NCBI GenBank assembly: GCA_029718625.1
Contig: CM056389.1
Coordinates: 11,146,117 to 11,210,116, forward strand
Direction: 5' to 3'
Source: Synaphobranchus kaupii
Taxonomy: Eukaryota; Chordata; Actinopteri; Anguilliformes; Synaphobranchidae
DNA: 64,000 bases
A program made the translations under genes and the position numbers. Shown here piece after piece: positions 34,270 to 49,200 of this stretch; within the stretch, counting starts at the first letter, position 1, and each line of letters opens with the position of its first letter. A model generated the notes under the pieces. The model had not been told where the DNA came from and ran no database searches. It saw only the letters and a program-made list of their open reading frames with translations.

Positions 34270-37200
34270 CTACAGCAAAGAGAGTGAGGAGAGACGCATA
34301 GACACCACATTACTACAGCAAAGAGAATGAGGAGAGACGCATAGACCCCCAACTACAGCAAAGAGAGTGAGGAGAGACGCATAGACACTATTTACAGCAA
34401 AGAGAGTGAGGAGAGACGCACAGACCCCACCTACAGCAAAGAGAGTGAGGAGAGACGCATAGACACTATTTACAGCAAAGAGTGAGGAGAGACGCATAGA
34501 CCCCACCTACAGCAAAGAGTGTGAGGACAGACACAAAGACCCCACCTACAGCAAAGAGAGTGAGGAGAGAGACATAGACCCCACCTACAGCACAGAGAGT
34601 GAGGAGAGACGCATAGACACCACATACAGCAAAGAGAGTGAGGAGAGACGCATAGACTCTTTTTACAGCAAAGAGAGTGAGGAGAGACGCATAGACACCA
34701 CATTACTACAGCAAAGAGAATGAGGAGAGACGCATAGACCCCCAACTACAGCAAAGAGAGTGAGGAGAGACGCATAGACACTATTTACAGCAAAGAGAGT
34801 GAGGAGAGACGCACAGACCCCACCTACAGCAAAGAGAGTGAGGAGAGACGCATAGACACTATTTACAGCAAAGAGTGAGGAGAGACGCATAGACCCCACC
34901 TACAGCAAAGAGAGTGAGGACAGACACAAAGACCCCACCTACAGCAAAGAGAGTGAGGAGAGAGACATAGACCCCACCTACAGCAAAGAGAGTGAGGAGA
35001 GACGCATAGACACCACATACAGCAAAGAGAGTGAGGAGAGACGCATAGACTCTTTTTACAGCAAAGAGAGTGAGGAGAGACGAATAGACACTATTTACAG
35101 CAAAGAGAGTGCGGATAGACGCATAGACACTATTTACAGCAAAGAGAGTGAGAGACGCATAGACCCCACCTACAGCAAAGAGAGTGAGGAGAGACGCATA
35201 GACACTATTTACAGCAAAGAGTGAGGAGAGACGCATAGACAGCAACTACAGCAAAGAGAGTGAGGAGAGACGCATAGACACTATTTACAGCAAAGAGAGT
35301 GAGGAGAGACGCATAGACAGACAGCAAAGAGAGTGAGGAGAGACGCATAGACACTATTTACAGCAAAGAGAGTGAGGAGAGACGCATAGACAGCAACTAC
35401 ATCAAAGAGAGTGAGGAGAGACGCATAGACACTATTTACAGCAAAGAGAGTGAGGACAGACACAAAGACCCCACCTACAGCAAAGAGAGTGAGGAGAGAG
35501 ACATAGACCCCACCTACAGCAAAGAGAGTGAGGAGAGATGCATAGACACCACATACAGCAAAGAGAATGAGGAGAGACGCATAGACCCCCAACTACAGCA
35601 AAGAGAGTGAGGAGAGACGCATAGACACCAACTACAGCAAAGAGAGTGAGGAGAGACGCATAGACCCCCACCTACAGCAAAGAGAGTGAGGAGAGACGCA
35701 TAGACACCACCTACAGATAAGAGAGTGAGGAGAGACGCATAGACCCCACCTACAGCAAAGAGAGTGAGGAGACGCGCATAGACACTATTTACAGCAAAGA
35801 GAGTGAGGAGAGACGCATAGACCCCACCTACAGCAAAGAGAGTGAGGAGAGACGCATAGACACTATTTACAGCAAAGAGAGTGAGGAGAGACGCATAGAC
35901 CACACCTACAGCAAAGAGAGTGAGGAGAGACGCATAGACAGCAACTATAGCAAAGAGAGTGAGGAGAGACGCATAGACACTATTTACAGCAAAGAGAGTG
36001 AGGAGAGACGCATAGACACTATTTACAAAGAGAGTGAGGAGAGACGCATAGACACTATTTACAGCAAAGAGAGTGAGGAGAGACACATAGACAGCAACTA
36101 TAGCAAAGAGAGTGAGGAGAGACGCATAGACTCTTTTTACAGCAAAGAGAGTGAGGAGAGACGAATAGACACTATTTACAGCAAAGAGAGTGAGAGACGC
36201 ATAGACCCCACCTACAGCAAAGAGAGTGAGGAGAGACGCATAGACACTATTTACAGCAAAGAGTGAGGAGAGACGCATAGACAGCAACTACAGCAAAGAG
36301 AGTGAGGAGAGACGCATAGACACTATTTACAGCAAAGAGAGTGAGGAGAGACGCATAGACACCAACTACAGCAAAGAGAGTGAGGAGAGACGCATAGACC
36401 CCCACCTACAGCAAAGAGAGTGAGGAGAGACGCATAGACACTATTTACAGCAAAGAGAGTGAGGAGAGACGCATAGACAGCAACTACAGCAAAGAGAGTG
36501 AGGAGAGACGCATAGACACTATTTACAGCAAAGAGAGTGAGGACAGACACAAAGACCCCACCTACAGCAAAGAGAGTGAGGAGAGAGACATAGACCCCAC
36601 CTACAGCAAAGAGAGTGAGGAGAGACGCATAGACACCACATACAGCAAAGAGAGTGAGGAGAGACGCATAGACACTATTTACAGCAAAGAGAGTGAGGAG
36701 AGACGCATAGACCCCCACCTACAGCAAATAGAGTGAGGAGAGACGCATAGACACTATTTACAGCAAAGAGAGTGAGGAGAGACACATAGACACCACCTAC
36801 AGCAAAGAGAGTGAGGAGAGACGCATAGACCCCCACCTACAGCAAAGAGAGTGAGGACAGACGCATAGATAGACCCCACCTACAGCAAAGAGAGTGAGGA
36901 GAGACGCATAGACTCTTTTTACAGCAAAGAGAGTGAGGAGAGACGAATAGACACTATTTACAGCAAAGAGAGTGAGGAGAGACACATAGACCCCACCTAC
37001 AGCAAAGAGAGTGAGGAGAGACGCATACTCTATTTACAGCAAAGAGAGTGAGGAGAGACGCATAGACACTATTTACAGCAAAGAGAGTGAGGAGAGACGC
37101 ATAGACCCCACCTACAGCAAATAGAGTGAGGAGAGACGCATAGACTCTATTTACAGCAAACAGAGTGAGGAGAGACGCATAGACTCTATTTACAGCAAAG

Positions 37201-40200
37201 AGAGTGAGGACAGACGCATAGACCCCACCTACAGCAAAGAGAGTGAGGAGAGACGCATAGACCCCCACCTACAGCAAAGAGAGTGAGGAGAGACGCATAG
37301 ACACTATTTACAGCAAAGAGAGTGAGGAGAGACGCATAGACAGCAACTACAGCAAAGAGAGTGAGGAGAGACGCATAGACCCCCACCTACAGCAAAGAGA
37401 GTGAGGAGAGACGCATAGACACCACCTACAGATAAGAGAGTGAGGAGAGACGCATAGACCCCACCTACAGCAAAGAGAGTGAGGAGAGACGCATAGACAC
37501 TATTTACAGCAAAGAGAGTGAGGAGAGACGCATAGACCCCACCTACAGCAAAGAGAGTGAGGAGAGACGCATAGACACTATTTACAGCAAAGAGAGTGAG
37601 GAGAGACGCATAGACCACACCTACAGCAAAGAGAGTGAGGAGAGACGCATAGACAGCAACTATAGCAAAGAGAGTGAGGAGAGACGCATAGACACTATTT
37701 ACAGCAAAGAGAATGAGGAGAGACGCATAGACCCCCAACTACAGCAAAGAGAGTGAGGAGAGACGCATAGACACCAACTACAGCAAAGAGAGTGAGGAGA
37801 GACGCATAGACCCCCACCTACAGCAAAGAGAGTGAGGAGAGACGCATAGACACCACCTACAGATAAGAGAGTGAGGAGAGACGCATAGACCCCACCTACA
37901 GCAAAGAGAGTGAGGAGAGACGCATAGACACTATTTACAGCAAAGAGAGTGAGGAGAGACGCATAGACCCCACCTACAGCAAAGAGAGTGAGGAGAGACG
38001 CATAGACACTATTTACAGCAAAGAGAGTGAGGAGAGACGCATAGACCACACCTACAGCAAAGAGAGTGAGGAGAGACGCATAGACAGCAACTATAGCAAA
38101 GAGAGTGAGGAGAGACGCATAGACACTATTTACAAAGAGAGTGAGGAGAGACGCATAGACACTATTTACAGCAAAGAGAGTGAGGAGAGACACATAGACA
38201 GCAACTATAGCAAAGAGAGTGAGGAGAGACGCATAGACACTATTTACAGCAAAGAGAGTGAGGAGAGACGCATAGACCCCACCTACAGCAAAGAGAGTGA
38301 GGACAGACACAAAGACCCCACCTACAGCAAAGAGAGTGAGGAGAGAGACATAGACCCCACCTACAGCAAAGAGAGTGAGGAGAGACGCATAGACACCACA
38401 TTACAGCAAAGAGAATGAGGAGAGACGCATAGACCCCCAACTACAGCAAAGAGAGTGAGGAGAGACGCATAGACACTATTTACAGCAAAGAGAGTGAGGA
38501 GAGACGCACAGACCCCACCTACAGCAAAGAGAGTGAGGAGAGACGCATAGACACTATTTACAGCAAAGAGTGAGGAGAGACGCATAGACCCCACCTACAG
38601 CAAAGAGTGTGAGGACAGACACAAAGACCCCACCTACAGCAAAGAGAGTGAGGAGAGAGACATAGACCCCACCTACAGCAAAGAGAGTGAGGAGAGACGC
38701 ATAGACACCACATACAGCAAAGAGAGTGAGGAGAGACGCATAGACTCTTTTTACAGCAAAGAGAGTGAGGAGAGACGCATAGACACCACATTACTACAGC
38801 AAAGAGAATGAGGAGAGACGCATAGACACCCAACTACAGCAAAGAGAGTGAGGAGAGACGCATAGACACTATTTACAGCAAAGAGAGTGAGGAGAGACGC
38901 ACAGACCCCACCTACAGCAAAGAGAGTGAGGAGAGACGCATAGACACTATTTACAGCAAAGAGTGAGGAGAGACGCATAGACCCCACCTACAGCAAAGAG
39001 AGTGAGGACAGACACAAAGACCCCACCTACAGCAAAGAGAGTGAGGAGAGAGACATAGACCCCACCTACAGCAAAGAGAGTGAGGAGAGACGCATAGACA
39101 CCACATACAGCAAAGAGAGTGAGGAGAGACGCATAGACTCTTTTTACAGCAAAGAGAGTGAGGAGAGACGAATAGACACTATTTACAGCAAAGAGAGTGC
39201 GGATAGACGCATAGACACTATTTACAGCAAAGAGAGTGAGAGACGCATAGACCCCACCTACAGCAAAGAGAGTGAGGAGAGACGCATAGACACTATTTAC
39301 AGCAAAGAGTGAGGAGAGACGCATAGACAGCAACTACAGCAAAGAGAGTGAGGAGAGACGCATAGACACTATTTACAGCAAAGAGAGTGAGGAGAGACGC
39401 ATAGACAGACAGCAAAGAGAGTGAGGAGAGACGCATAGACACTATTTACAGCAAAGAGAGTGAGGAGAGACGCATAGACAGCAACTACATCAAAGAGAGT
39501 GAGGAGAGACGCATAGACACTATTTACAGCAAAGAGAGTGAGGACAGACACAAAGACCCCACCTACAGCAAAGAGAGTGAGGAGAGAGACATAGACCCCA
39601 CCTACAGCAAAGAGAGTGAGGAGAGATGCATAGACACCACATACAGCAAAGAGAATGAGGAGAGACGCAGACCCCCAACTACAGCAAAGAGAGTGAGGAG
39701 AGACGCATAGACACCAACTACAGCAAAGAGAGTGAGGAGAGACGCATAGACCCCCACCTACAGCAAAGAGAGTGAGGAGAGACGCATAGACACCACCTAC
39801 AGATAAGAGAGTGAGGAGAGACGCATAGACCCCACCTACAGCAAAGAGAGTGAGGAGACGCGCATAGACACTATTTACAGCAAAGAGAGTGAGGAGAGAC
39901 GCATAGACCCCACCTACAGCAAAGAGAGTGAGGAGAGACGCATAGACACTATTTACAGCAAAGAGAGTGAGGAGAGACGCATAGACCACACCTACAGCAA
40001 AGAGAGTGAGGAGAGACGCATAGACAGCAACTATAGCAAAGAGAGTGAGGAGAGACGCATAGACACTATTTACAGCAAAGAGAGTGAGGAGAGACGCATA
40101 GACACTATTTACAAAGAGAGTGAGGAGAGACGCATAGACACTATTTACAGCAAAGAGAGTGAGGAGAGACACATAGACAGCAACTATAGCAAAGAGAGTG

Positions 40201-43200
40201 AGGAGAGACGCATAGACTCTTTTTACAGCAAAGAGAGTGAGGAGAGACGAATAGACACTATTTACAGCAAAGAGAGTGAGAGACGCATAGACCCCACCTA
40301 CAGCAAAGAGAGTGAGGAGAGACGCATAGACACTATTTACAGCAAAGAGTGAGGAGAGACGCATAGACAGCAACTACAGCAAAGAGAGTGAGGAGAGACG
40401 CATAGACACTATTTACAGCAAAGAGAGTGAGGAGAGACGCATAGACACCAACTACAGCAAAGAGAGTGAGGAGAGACGCATAGACCCCCACCTACAGCAA
40501 AGAGAGTGAGGAGAGACGCATAGACACTATTTACAGCAAAGAGAGTGAGGAGAGACGCATAGACAGCAACTACAGCAAAGAGAGTGAGGAGAGACGCATA
40601 GACACTATTTACAGCAAAGAGAGTGAGGACAGACACAAAGACCCCACCTACAGCAAAGAGAGTGAGGAGAGAGACATAGACCCCACCTACAGCAAAGAGA
40701 GTGAGGAGAGACGCATAGACACCACATACAGCAAAGAGAGTGAGGAGAGACGCATAGACACTATTTACAGCAAAGAGAGTGAGGAGAGACGCATAGACCC
40801 CCACCTACAGCAAATAGAGTGAGGAGAGACGCATAGACACTATTTACAGCAAAGAGAGTGAGGAGAGACACATAGACACCACCTACAGCAAAGAGAGTGA
40901 GGAGAGACGCATAGACCCCCACCTACAGCAAAGAGAGTGAGGACAGACGCATAGATAGACCCCACCTACAGCAAAGAGAGTGAGGAGAGACGCATAGACT
41001 CTTTTTACAGCAAAGAGAGTGAGGAGAGACGAATAGACACTATTTACAGCAAAGAGAGTGAGGAGAGACACATAGACCCCACCTACAGCAAAGAGAGTGA
41101 GGAGAGACGCATACTCTATTTACAGCAAAGAGAGTGAGGAGAGACGCATAGACACTATTTACAGCAAAGAGAGTGAGGAGAGACGCATAGACCCCACCTA
41201 CAGCAAATAGAGTGAGGAGAGACGCATAGACTCTATTTACAGCAAACAGAGTGAGGAGAGACGCATAGACTCTATTTACAGCAAAGAGAGTGAGGACAGA
41301 CGCATAGACCCCACCTACAGCAAAGAGAGTGAGGAGAGACGCATAGACCCCCACCTACAGCAAAGAGAGTGAGGAGAGACGCATAGACACTATTTACAGC
41401 AAAGAGAGTGAGGAGAGACGCATAGACAGCAACTACAGCAAAGAGAGTGAGGAGAGACGCATAGACCCCCACCTACAGCAAAGAGAGTGAGGAGAGACGC
41501 ATAGACACCACCTACAGATAAGAGAGTGAGGAGAGACGCATAGACCCCACCTACAGCAAAGAGAGTGAGGAGAGACGCATAGACACTATTTACAGCAAAG
41601 AGAGTGAGGAGAGACGCATAGACCCCACCTACAGCAAAGAGAGTGAGGAGAGACGCATAGACACTATTTACAGCAAAGAGAGTGAGGAGAGACGCATAGA
41701 CCACACCTACAGCAAAGAGAGTGAGGAGAGACGCATAGACAGCAACTATAGCAAAGAGAGTGAGGAGAGACGCATAGACACTATTTACAGCAAAGAGAAT
41801 GAGGAGAGACGCATAGACCCCCAACTACAGCAAAGAGAGTGAGGAGAGACGCATAGACACCAACTACAGCAAAGAGAGTGAGGAGAGACGCATAGACCCC
41901 CACCTACAGCAAAGAGAGTGAGGAGAGACGCATAGACACCACCTACAGATAAGAGAGTGAGGAGAGACGCATAGACCCCACCTACAGCAAAGAGAGTGAG
42001 GAGAGACGCATAGACACTATTTACAGCAAAGAGAGTGAGGAGAGACGCATAGACAGCAACTACAGCAAAGAGAGTGAGGAGAGACGCATAGACACTATTT
42101 ACAGCAAAGAGAGTGAGGAGAGACGCATAGACCCCACCTACAGCAAAGAGAGTGAGGAGAGACGCATAGACACTATTTACAGCAAAGAGAGTGAGGAGAG
42201 ACGCATAGACCACACCTACAGCAAAGAGAGTGAGGAGAGACGCATAGACAGCAACTATAGCAAAGAGAGTGAGGAGAGACGCATAGACACTATTTACAGC
42301 AAAGAGAGTGAGGAGAGACGCATAGACACTATTTACAAAGAGAGTGAGGAGAGACGCATAGACACTATTTACAGCAAAGAGAGTGAGGAGAGACACATAG
42401 ACAGCAACTATAGCAAAGAGAGTGAGGAGAGACGCATAGACTCTTTTTACAGCAAAGAGAGTGAGGAGAGACGAATAGACACTATTTACAGCAAAGAGAG
42501 TGAGAGACGCATAGACCCCACCTACAGCAAAGAGAGTGAGGAGAGACGCATAGACACTATTTACAGCAAAGAGTGAGGAGAGACGCATAGACAGCAACTA
42601 CAGCAAAGAGAGTGAGGAGAGACGCATAGACACTATTTACAGCAAAGAGAGTGAGGAGAGACGCATAGACACCAACTACAGCAAAGAGAGTGAGGAGAGA
42701 CGCATAGACCCCCACCTACAGCAAAGAGAGTGAGGAGAGACGCATAGACACTATTTACAGCAAAGAGAGTGAGGAGAGACGCATAGACAGCAACTACAGC
42801 AAAGAGAGTGAGGAGAGACGCATAGACACTATTTACAGCAAAGAGAGTGAGGACAGACACAAAGACCCCACCTACAGCAAAGAGAGTGAGGAGAGAGACA
42901 TAGACCCCACCTACAGCAAAGAGAGTGAGGAGAGACGCATAGACACCACATACAGCAAAGAGAGTGAGGAGAGACGCATAGACACTATTTACAGCAAAGA
43001 GAGTGAGGAGAGACGCATAGACCCCCACCTACAGCAAATAGAGTGAGGAGAGACGCATAGACACTATTTACAGCAAAGAGAGTGAGGAGAGACACATAGA
43101 CACCACCTACAGCAAAGAGAGTGAGGAGAGACGCATAGACCCCCACCTACAGCAAAGAGAGTGAGGACAGACGCATAGATAGACCCCACCTACAGCAAAG

Positions 43201-46200
43201 AGAGTGAGGAGAGACGCATAGACTCTTTTTACAGCAAAGAGAGTGAGGAGAGACGAATAGACACTATTTACAGCAAAGAGAGTGAGGAGAGACACATAGA
43301 CCCCACCTACAGCAAAGAGAGTGAGGAGAGACGCATACTCTATTTACAGCAAAGAGAGTGAGGAGAGACGCATAGACACTATTTACAGCAAAGAGAGTGA
43401 GGAGAGACGCATAGACCCCACCTACAGCAAATAGAGTGAGGAGAGACGCATAGACTCTATTTACAGCAAACAGAGTGAGGAGAGACGCATAGACTCTATT
43501 TACAGCAAAGAGAGTGAGGACAGACGCATAGACCCCACCTACAGCAAAGAGAGTGAGGAGAGACGCATAGACCCCCACCTACAGCAAAGAGAGTGAGGAG
43601 AGACGCATAGACACTATTTACAGCAAAGAGAGTGAGGAGAGACGCATAGACAGCAACTACAGCAAAGAGAGTGAGGAGAGACGCATAGACCCCCACCTAC
43701 AGCAAAGAGAGTGAGGAGAGACGCATAGACACCACCTACAGATAAGAGAGTGAGGAGAGACGCATAGACCCCACCTACAGCAAAGAGAGTGAGGAGAGAC
43801 GCATAGACACTATTTACAGCAAAGAGAGTGAGGAGAGACGCATAGACCCCACCTACAGCAAAGAGAGTGAGGAGAGACGCATAGACACTATTTACAGCAA
43901 AGAGAGTGAGGAGAGACGCATAGACCACACCTACAGCAAAGAGAGTGAGGAGAGACGCATAGACAGCAACTATAGCAAAGAGAGTGAGGAGAGACGCATA
44001 GACACTATTTACAGCAAAGAGAATGAGGAGAGACGCATAGACCCCCAACTACAGCAAAGAGAGTGAGGAGAGACGCATAGACACCAACTACAGCAAAGAG
44101 AGTGAGGAGAGACGCATAGACCCCCACCTACAGCAAAGAGAGTGAGGAGAGACGCATAGACACCACCTACAGATAAGAGAGTGAGGAGAGACGCATAGAC
44201 CCCACCTACAGCAAAGAGAGTGAGGAGAGACGCATAGACACTATTTACAGCAAAGAGAGTGAGGAGAGACGCATAGACCCCACCTACAGCAAAGAGAGTG
44301 AGGAGAGACGCATAGACACTATTTACAGCAAAGAGAGTGAGGAGAGACGCATAGACCACACCTACAGCAAAGAGAGTGAGGAGAGACGCATAGACAGCAA
44401 CTATAGCAAAGAGAGTGAGGAGAGACGCATAGACACTATTTACAAAGAGAGTGAGGAGAGACGCATAGACACTATTTACAGCAAAGAGAGTGAGGAGAGA
44501 CACATAGACAGCAACTATAGCAAAGAGAGTGAGGAGAGACGCATAGACACTATTTACAGCAAAGAGAGTGAGGAGAGACGCATAGACCCCACCTACAGCA
44601 AAGAGAGTGAGGACAGACACAAAGACCCCACCTACAGCAAAGAGAGTGAGGAGAGAGACATAGACCCCACCTACAGCAAAGAGAGTGAGGAGAGACGCAT
44701 AGACACCACATTACAGCAAAGAGAATGAGGAGAGACGCATAGACCCCCAACTACAGCAAAGAGAGTGAGGAGAGACGCATAGACACTATTTACAGCAAAG
44801 AGAGTGAGGAGAGACGCACAGACCCCACCTACAGCAAAGAGAGTGAGGAGAGACGCATAGACACTATTTACAGCAAAGAGTGAGGAGAGACGCATAGACC
44901 CCACCTACAGCAAAGAGTGTGAGGACAGACACAAAGACCCCACCTACAGCAAAGAGAGTGAGGAGAGAGACATAGACCCCACCTACAGCAAAGAGAGTGA
45001 GGAGAGACGCATAGACACCACATACAGCAAAGAGAGTGAGGAGAGACGCATAGACTCTTTTTACAGCAAAGAGAGTGAGGAGAGACGCATAGACACCACA
45101 TTACTACAGCAAAGAGAATGAGGAGAGACGCATAGACACCCAACTACAGCAAAGAGAGTGAGGAGAGACGCATAGACACTATTTACAGCAAAGAGAGTGA
45201 GGAGAGACGCACAGACCCCACCTACAGCAAAGAGAGTGAGGAGAGACGCATAGACACTATTTACAGCAAAGAGTGAGGAGAGACGCATAGACCCCACCTA
45301 CAGCAAAGAGAGTGAGGACAGACACAAAGACCCCACCTACAGCAAAGAGAGTGAGGAGAGAGACATAGACCCCACCTACAGCAAAGAGAGTGAGGAGAGA
45401 CGCATAGACACCACATACAGCAAAGAGAGTGAGGAGAGACGCATAGACTCTTTTTACAGCAAAGAGAGTGAGGAGAGACGAATAGACACTATTTACAGCA
45501 AAGAGAGTGCGGATAGACGCATAGACACTATTTACAGCAAAGAGAGTGAGAGACGCATAGACCCCACCTACAGCAAAGAGAGTGAGGAGAGACGCATAGA
45601 CACTATTTACAGCAAAGAGTGAGGAGAGACGCATAGACAGCAACTACAGCAAAGAGAGTGAGGAGAGACGCATAGACACTATTTACAGCAAAGAGAGTGA
45701 GGAGAGACGCATAGACAGACAGCAAAGAGAGTGAGGAGAGACGCATAGACACTATTTACAGCAAAGAGAGTGAGGAGAGACGCATAGACAGCAACTACAT
45801 CAAAGAGAGTGAGGAGAGACGCATAGACACTATTTACAGCAAAGAGAGTGAGGACAGACACAAAGACCCCACCTACAGCAAAGAGAGTGAGGAGAGAGAC
45901 ATAGACCCCACCTACAGCAAAGAGAGTGAGGAGAGATGCATAGACACCACATACAGCAAAGAGAATGAGGAGAGACGCAGACCCCCAACTACAGCAAAGA
46001 GAGTGAGGAGAGACGCATAGACACCAACTACAGCAAAGAGAGTGAGGAGAGACGCATAGACCCCCACCTACAGCAAAGAGAGTGAGGAGAGACGCATAGA
46101 CACCACCTACAGATAAGAGAGTGAGGAGAGACGCATAGACCCCACCTACAGCAAAGAGAGTGAGGAGACGCGCATAGACACTATTTACAGCAAAGAGAGT

Positions 46201-49200
46201 GAGGAGAGACGCATAGACCCCACCTACAGCAAAGAGAGTGAGGAGAGACGCATAGACACTATTTACAGCAAAGAGAGTGAGGAGAGACGCATAGACCACA
46301 CCTACAGCAAAGAGAGTGAGGAGAGACGCATAGACAGCAACTATAGCAAAGAGAGTGAGGAGAGACGCATAGACACTATTTACAGCAAAGAGAGTGAGGA
46401 GAGACGCATAGACACTATTTACAAAGAGAGTGAGGAGAGACGCATAGACACTATTTACAGCAAAGAGAGTGAGGAGAGACACATAGACAGCAACTATAGC
46501 AAAGAGAGTGAGGAGAGACGCATAGACTCTTTTTACAGCAAAGAGAGTGAGGAGAGACGAATAGACACTATTTACAGCAAAGAGAGTGAGAGACGCATAG
46601 ACCCCACCTACAGCAAAGAGAGTGAGGAGAGACGCATAGACACTATTTACAGCAAAGAGTGAGGAGAGACGCATAGACAGCAACTACAGCAAAGAGAGTG
46701 AGGAGAGACGCATAGACACTATTTACAGCAAAGAGAGTGAGGAGAGACGCATAGACACCAACTACAGCAAAGAGAGTGAGGAGAGACGCATAGACCCCCA
46801 CCTACAGCAAAGAGAGTGAGGAGAGACGCATAGACACTATTTACAGCAAAGAGAGTGAGGAGAGACGCATAGACAGCAACTACAGCAAAGAGAGTGAGGA
46901 GAGACGCATAGACACTATTTACAGCAAAGAGAGTGAGGACAGACACAAAGACCCCACCTACAGCAAAGAGAGTGAGGAGAGAGACATAGACCCCACCTAC
47001 AGCAAAGAGAGTGAGGAGAGACGCATAGACACCACATACAGCAAAGAGAGTGAGGAGAGACGCATAGACACTATTTACAGCAAAGAGAGTGAGGAGAGAC
47101 GCATAGACCCCCACCTACAGCAAATAGAGTGAGGAGAGACGCATAGACACTATTTACAGCAAAGAGAGTGAGGAGAGACACATAGACACCACCTACAGCA
47201 AAGAGAGTGAGGAGAGACGCATAGACCCCCACCTACAGCAAAGAGAGTGAGGACAGACGCATAGATAGACCCCACCTACAGCAAAGAGAGTGAGGAGAGA
47301 CGCATAGACTCTTTTTACAGCAAAGAGAGTGAGGAGAGACGAATAGACACTATTTACAGCAAAGAGAGTGAGGAGAGACACATAGACCCCACCTACAGCA
47401 AAGAGAGTGAGGAGAGACGCATACTCTATTTACAGCAAAGAGAGTGAGGAGAGACGCATAGACACTATTTACAGCAAAGAGAGTGAGGAGAGACGCATAG
47501 ACCCCACCTACAGCAAATAGAGTGAGGAGAGACGCATAGACTCTATTTACAGCAAACAGAGTGAGGAGAGACGCATAGACTCTATTTACAGCAAAGAGAG
47601 TGAGGACAGACGCATAGACCCCACCTACAGCAAAGAGAGTGAGGAGAGACGCATAGACCCCCACCTACAGCAAAGAGAGTGAGGAGAGACGCATAGACAC
47701 TATTTACAGCAAAGAGAGTGAGGAGAGACGCATAGACAGCAACTACAGCAAAGAGAGTGAGGAGAGACGCATAGACCCCCACCTACAGCAAAGAGAGTGA
47801 GGAGAGACGCATAGACACCACCTACAGATAAGAGAGTGAGGAGAGACGCATAGACCCCACCTACAGCAAAGAGAGTGAGGAGAGACGCATAGACACTATT
47901 TACAGCAAAGAGAGTGAGGAGAGACGCATAGACCCCACCTACAGCAAAGAGAGTGAGGAGAGACGCATAGACACTATTTACAGCAAAGAGAGTGAGGAGA
48001 GACGCATAGACCACACCTACAGCAAAGAGAGTGAGGAGAGACGCATAGACAGCAACTATAGCAAAGAGAGTGAGGAGAGACGCATAGACACTATTTACAG
48101 CAAAGAGAATGAGGAGAGACGCATAGACCCCCAACTACAGCAAAGAGAGTGAGGAGAGACGCATAGACACCAACTACAGCAAAGAGAGTGAGGAGAGACG
48201 CATAGACCCCCACCTACAGCAAAGAGAGTGAGGAGAGACGCATAGACACCACCTACAGATAAGAGAGTGAGGAGAGACGCATAGACCCCACCTACAGCAA
48301 AGAGAGTGAGGAGAGACGCATAGACACTATTTACAGCAAAGAGAGTGAGGAGAGACGCATAGACAGCAACTACAGCAAAGAGAGTGAGGAGAGACGCATA
48401 GACACTATTTACAGCAAAGAGAGTGAGGAGAGACGCATAGACCACACCTACAGCAAAGAGAGTGAGGAGAGACGCATAGACAGCAACTATAGCAAAGAGA
48501 GTGAGGAGAGACGCATAGACACTATTTACAAAGAGAGTGAGGAGAGACGCATAGACACTATTTACAGCAAAGAGAGTGAGGAGAGACACATAGACAGCAA
48601 CTATAGCAAAGAGAGTGAGGAGAGACGCATAGACACTATTTACAGCAAAGAGAGTGAGGAGAGACGCATAGACCCCACCTACAGCAAAGAGAGTGAGGAC
48701 AGACACAAAGACCCCACCTACAGCAAAGAGAGTGAGGAGAGAGACATAGACCCCACCTACAGCAAAGAGAGTGAGGAGAGACGCATAGACCCCCAACTAC
48801 AGCAAAGAGAGTGAGGAGAGACGCATAGACACTATTTACAGCAAAGAGAGTGAGGAGAGACGCACAGACCCCACCTACAGCAAAGAGAGTGAGGAGAGAC
48901 GCATAGACACTATTTACAGCAAAGAGTGAGGAGAGACGCATAGACCCCACCTACAGCAAAGAGTGTGAGGACAGACACAAAGACCCCACCTACAGCAAAG
49001 AGAGTGAGGAGAGAGACATAGACCCCACCTACAGCAAAGAGAGTGAGGAGAGACGCATAGACACCACATACAGCAAAGAGAGTGAGGAGAGACGCATAGA
49101 CTCTTTTTACAGCAAAGAGAGTGAGGAGAGACGCATAGACACCACATTACTACAGCAAAGAGAATGAGGAGAGACGCATAGACACCCAACTACAGCAAAG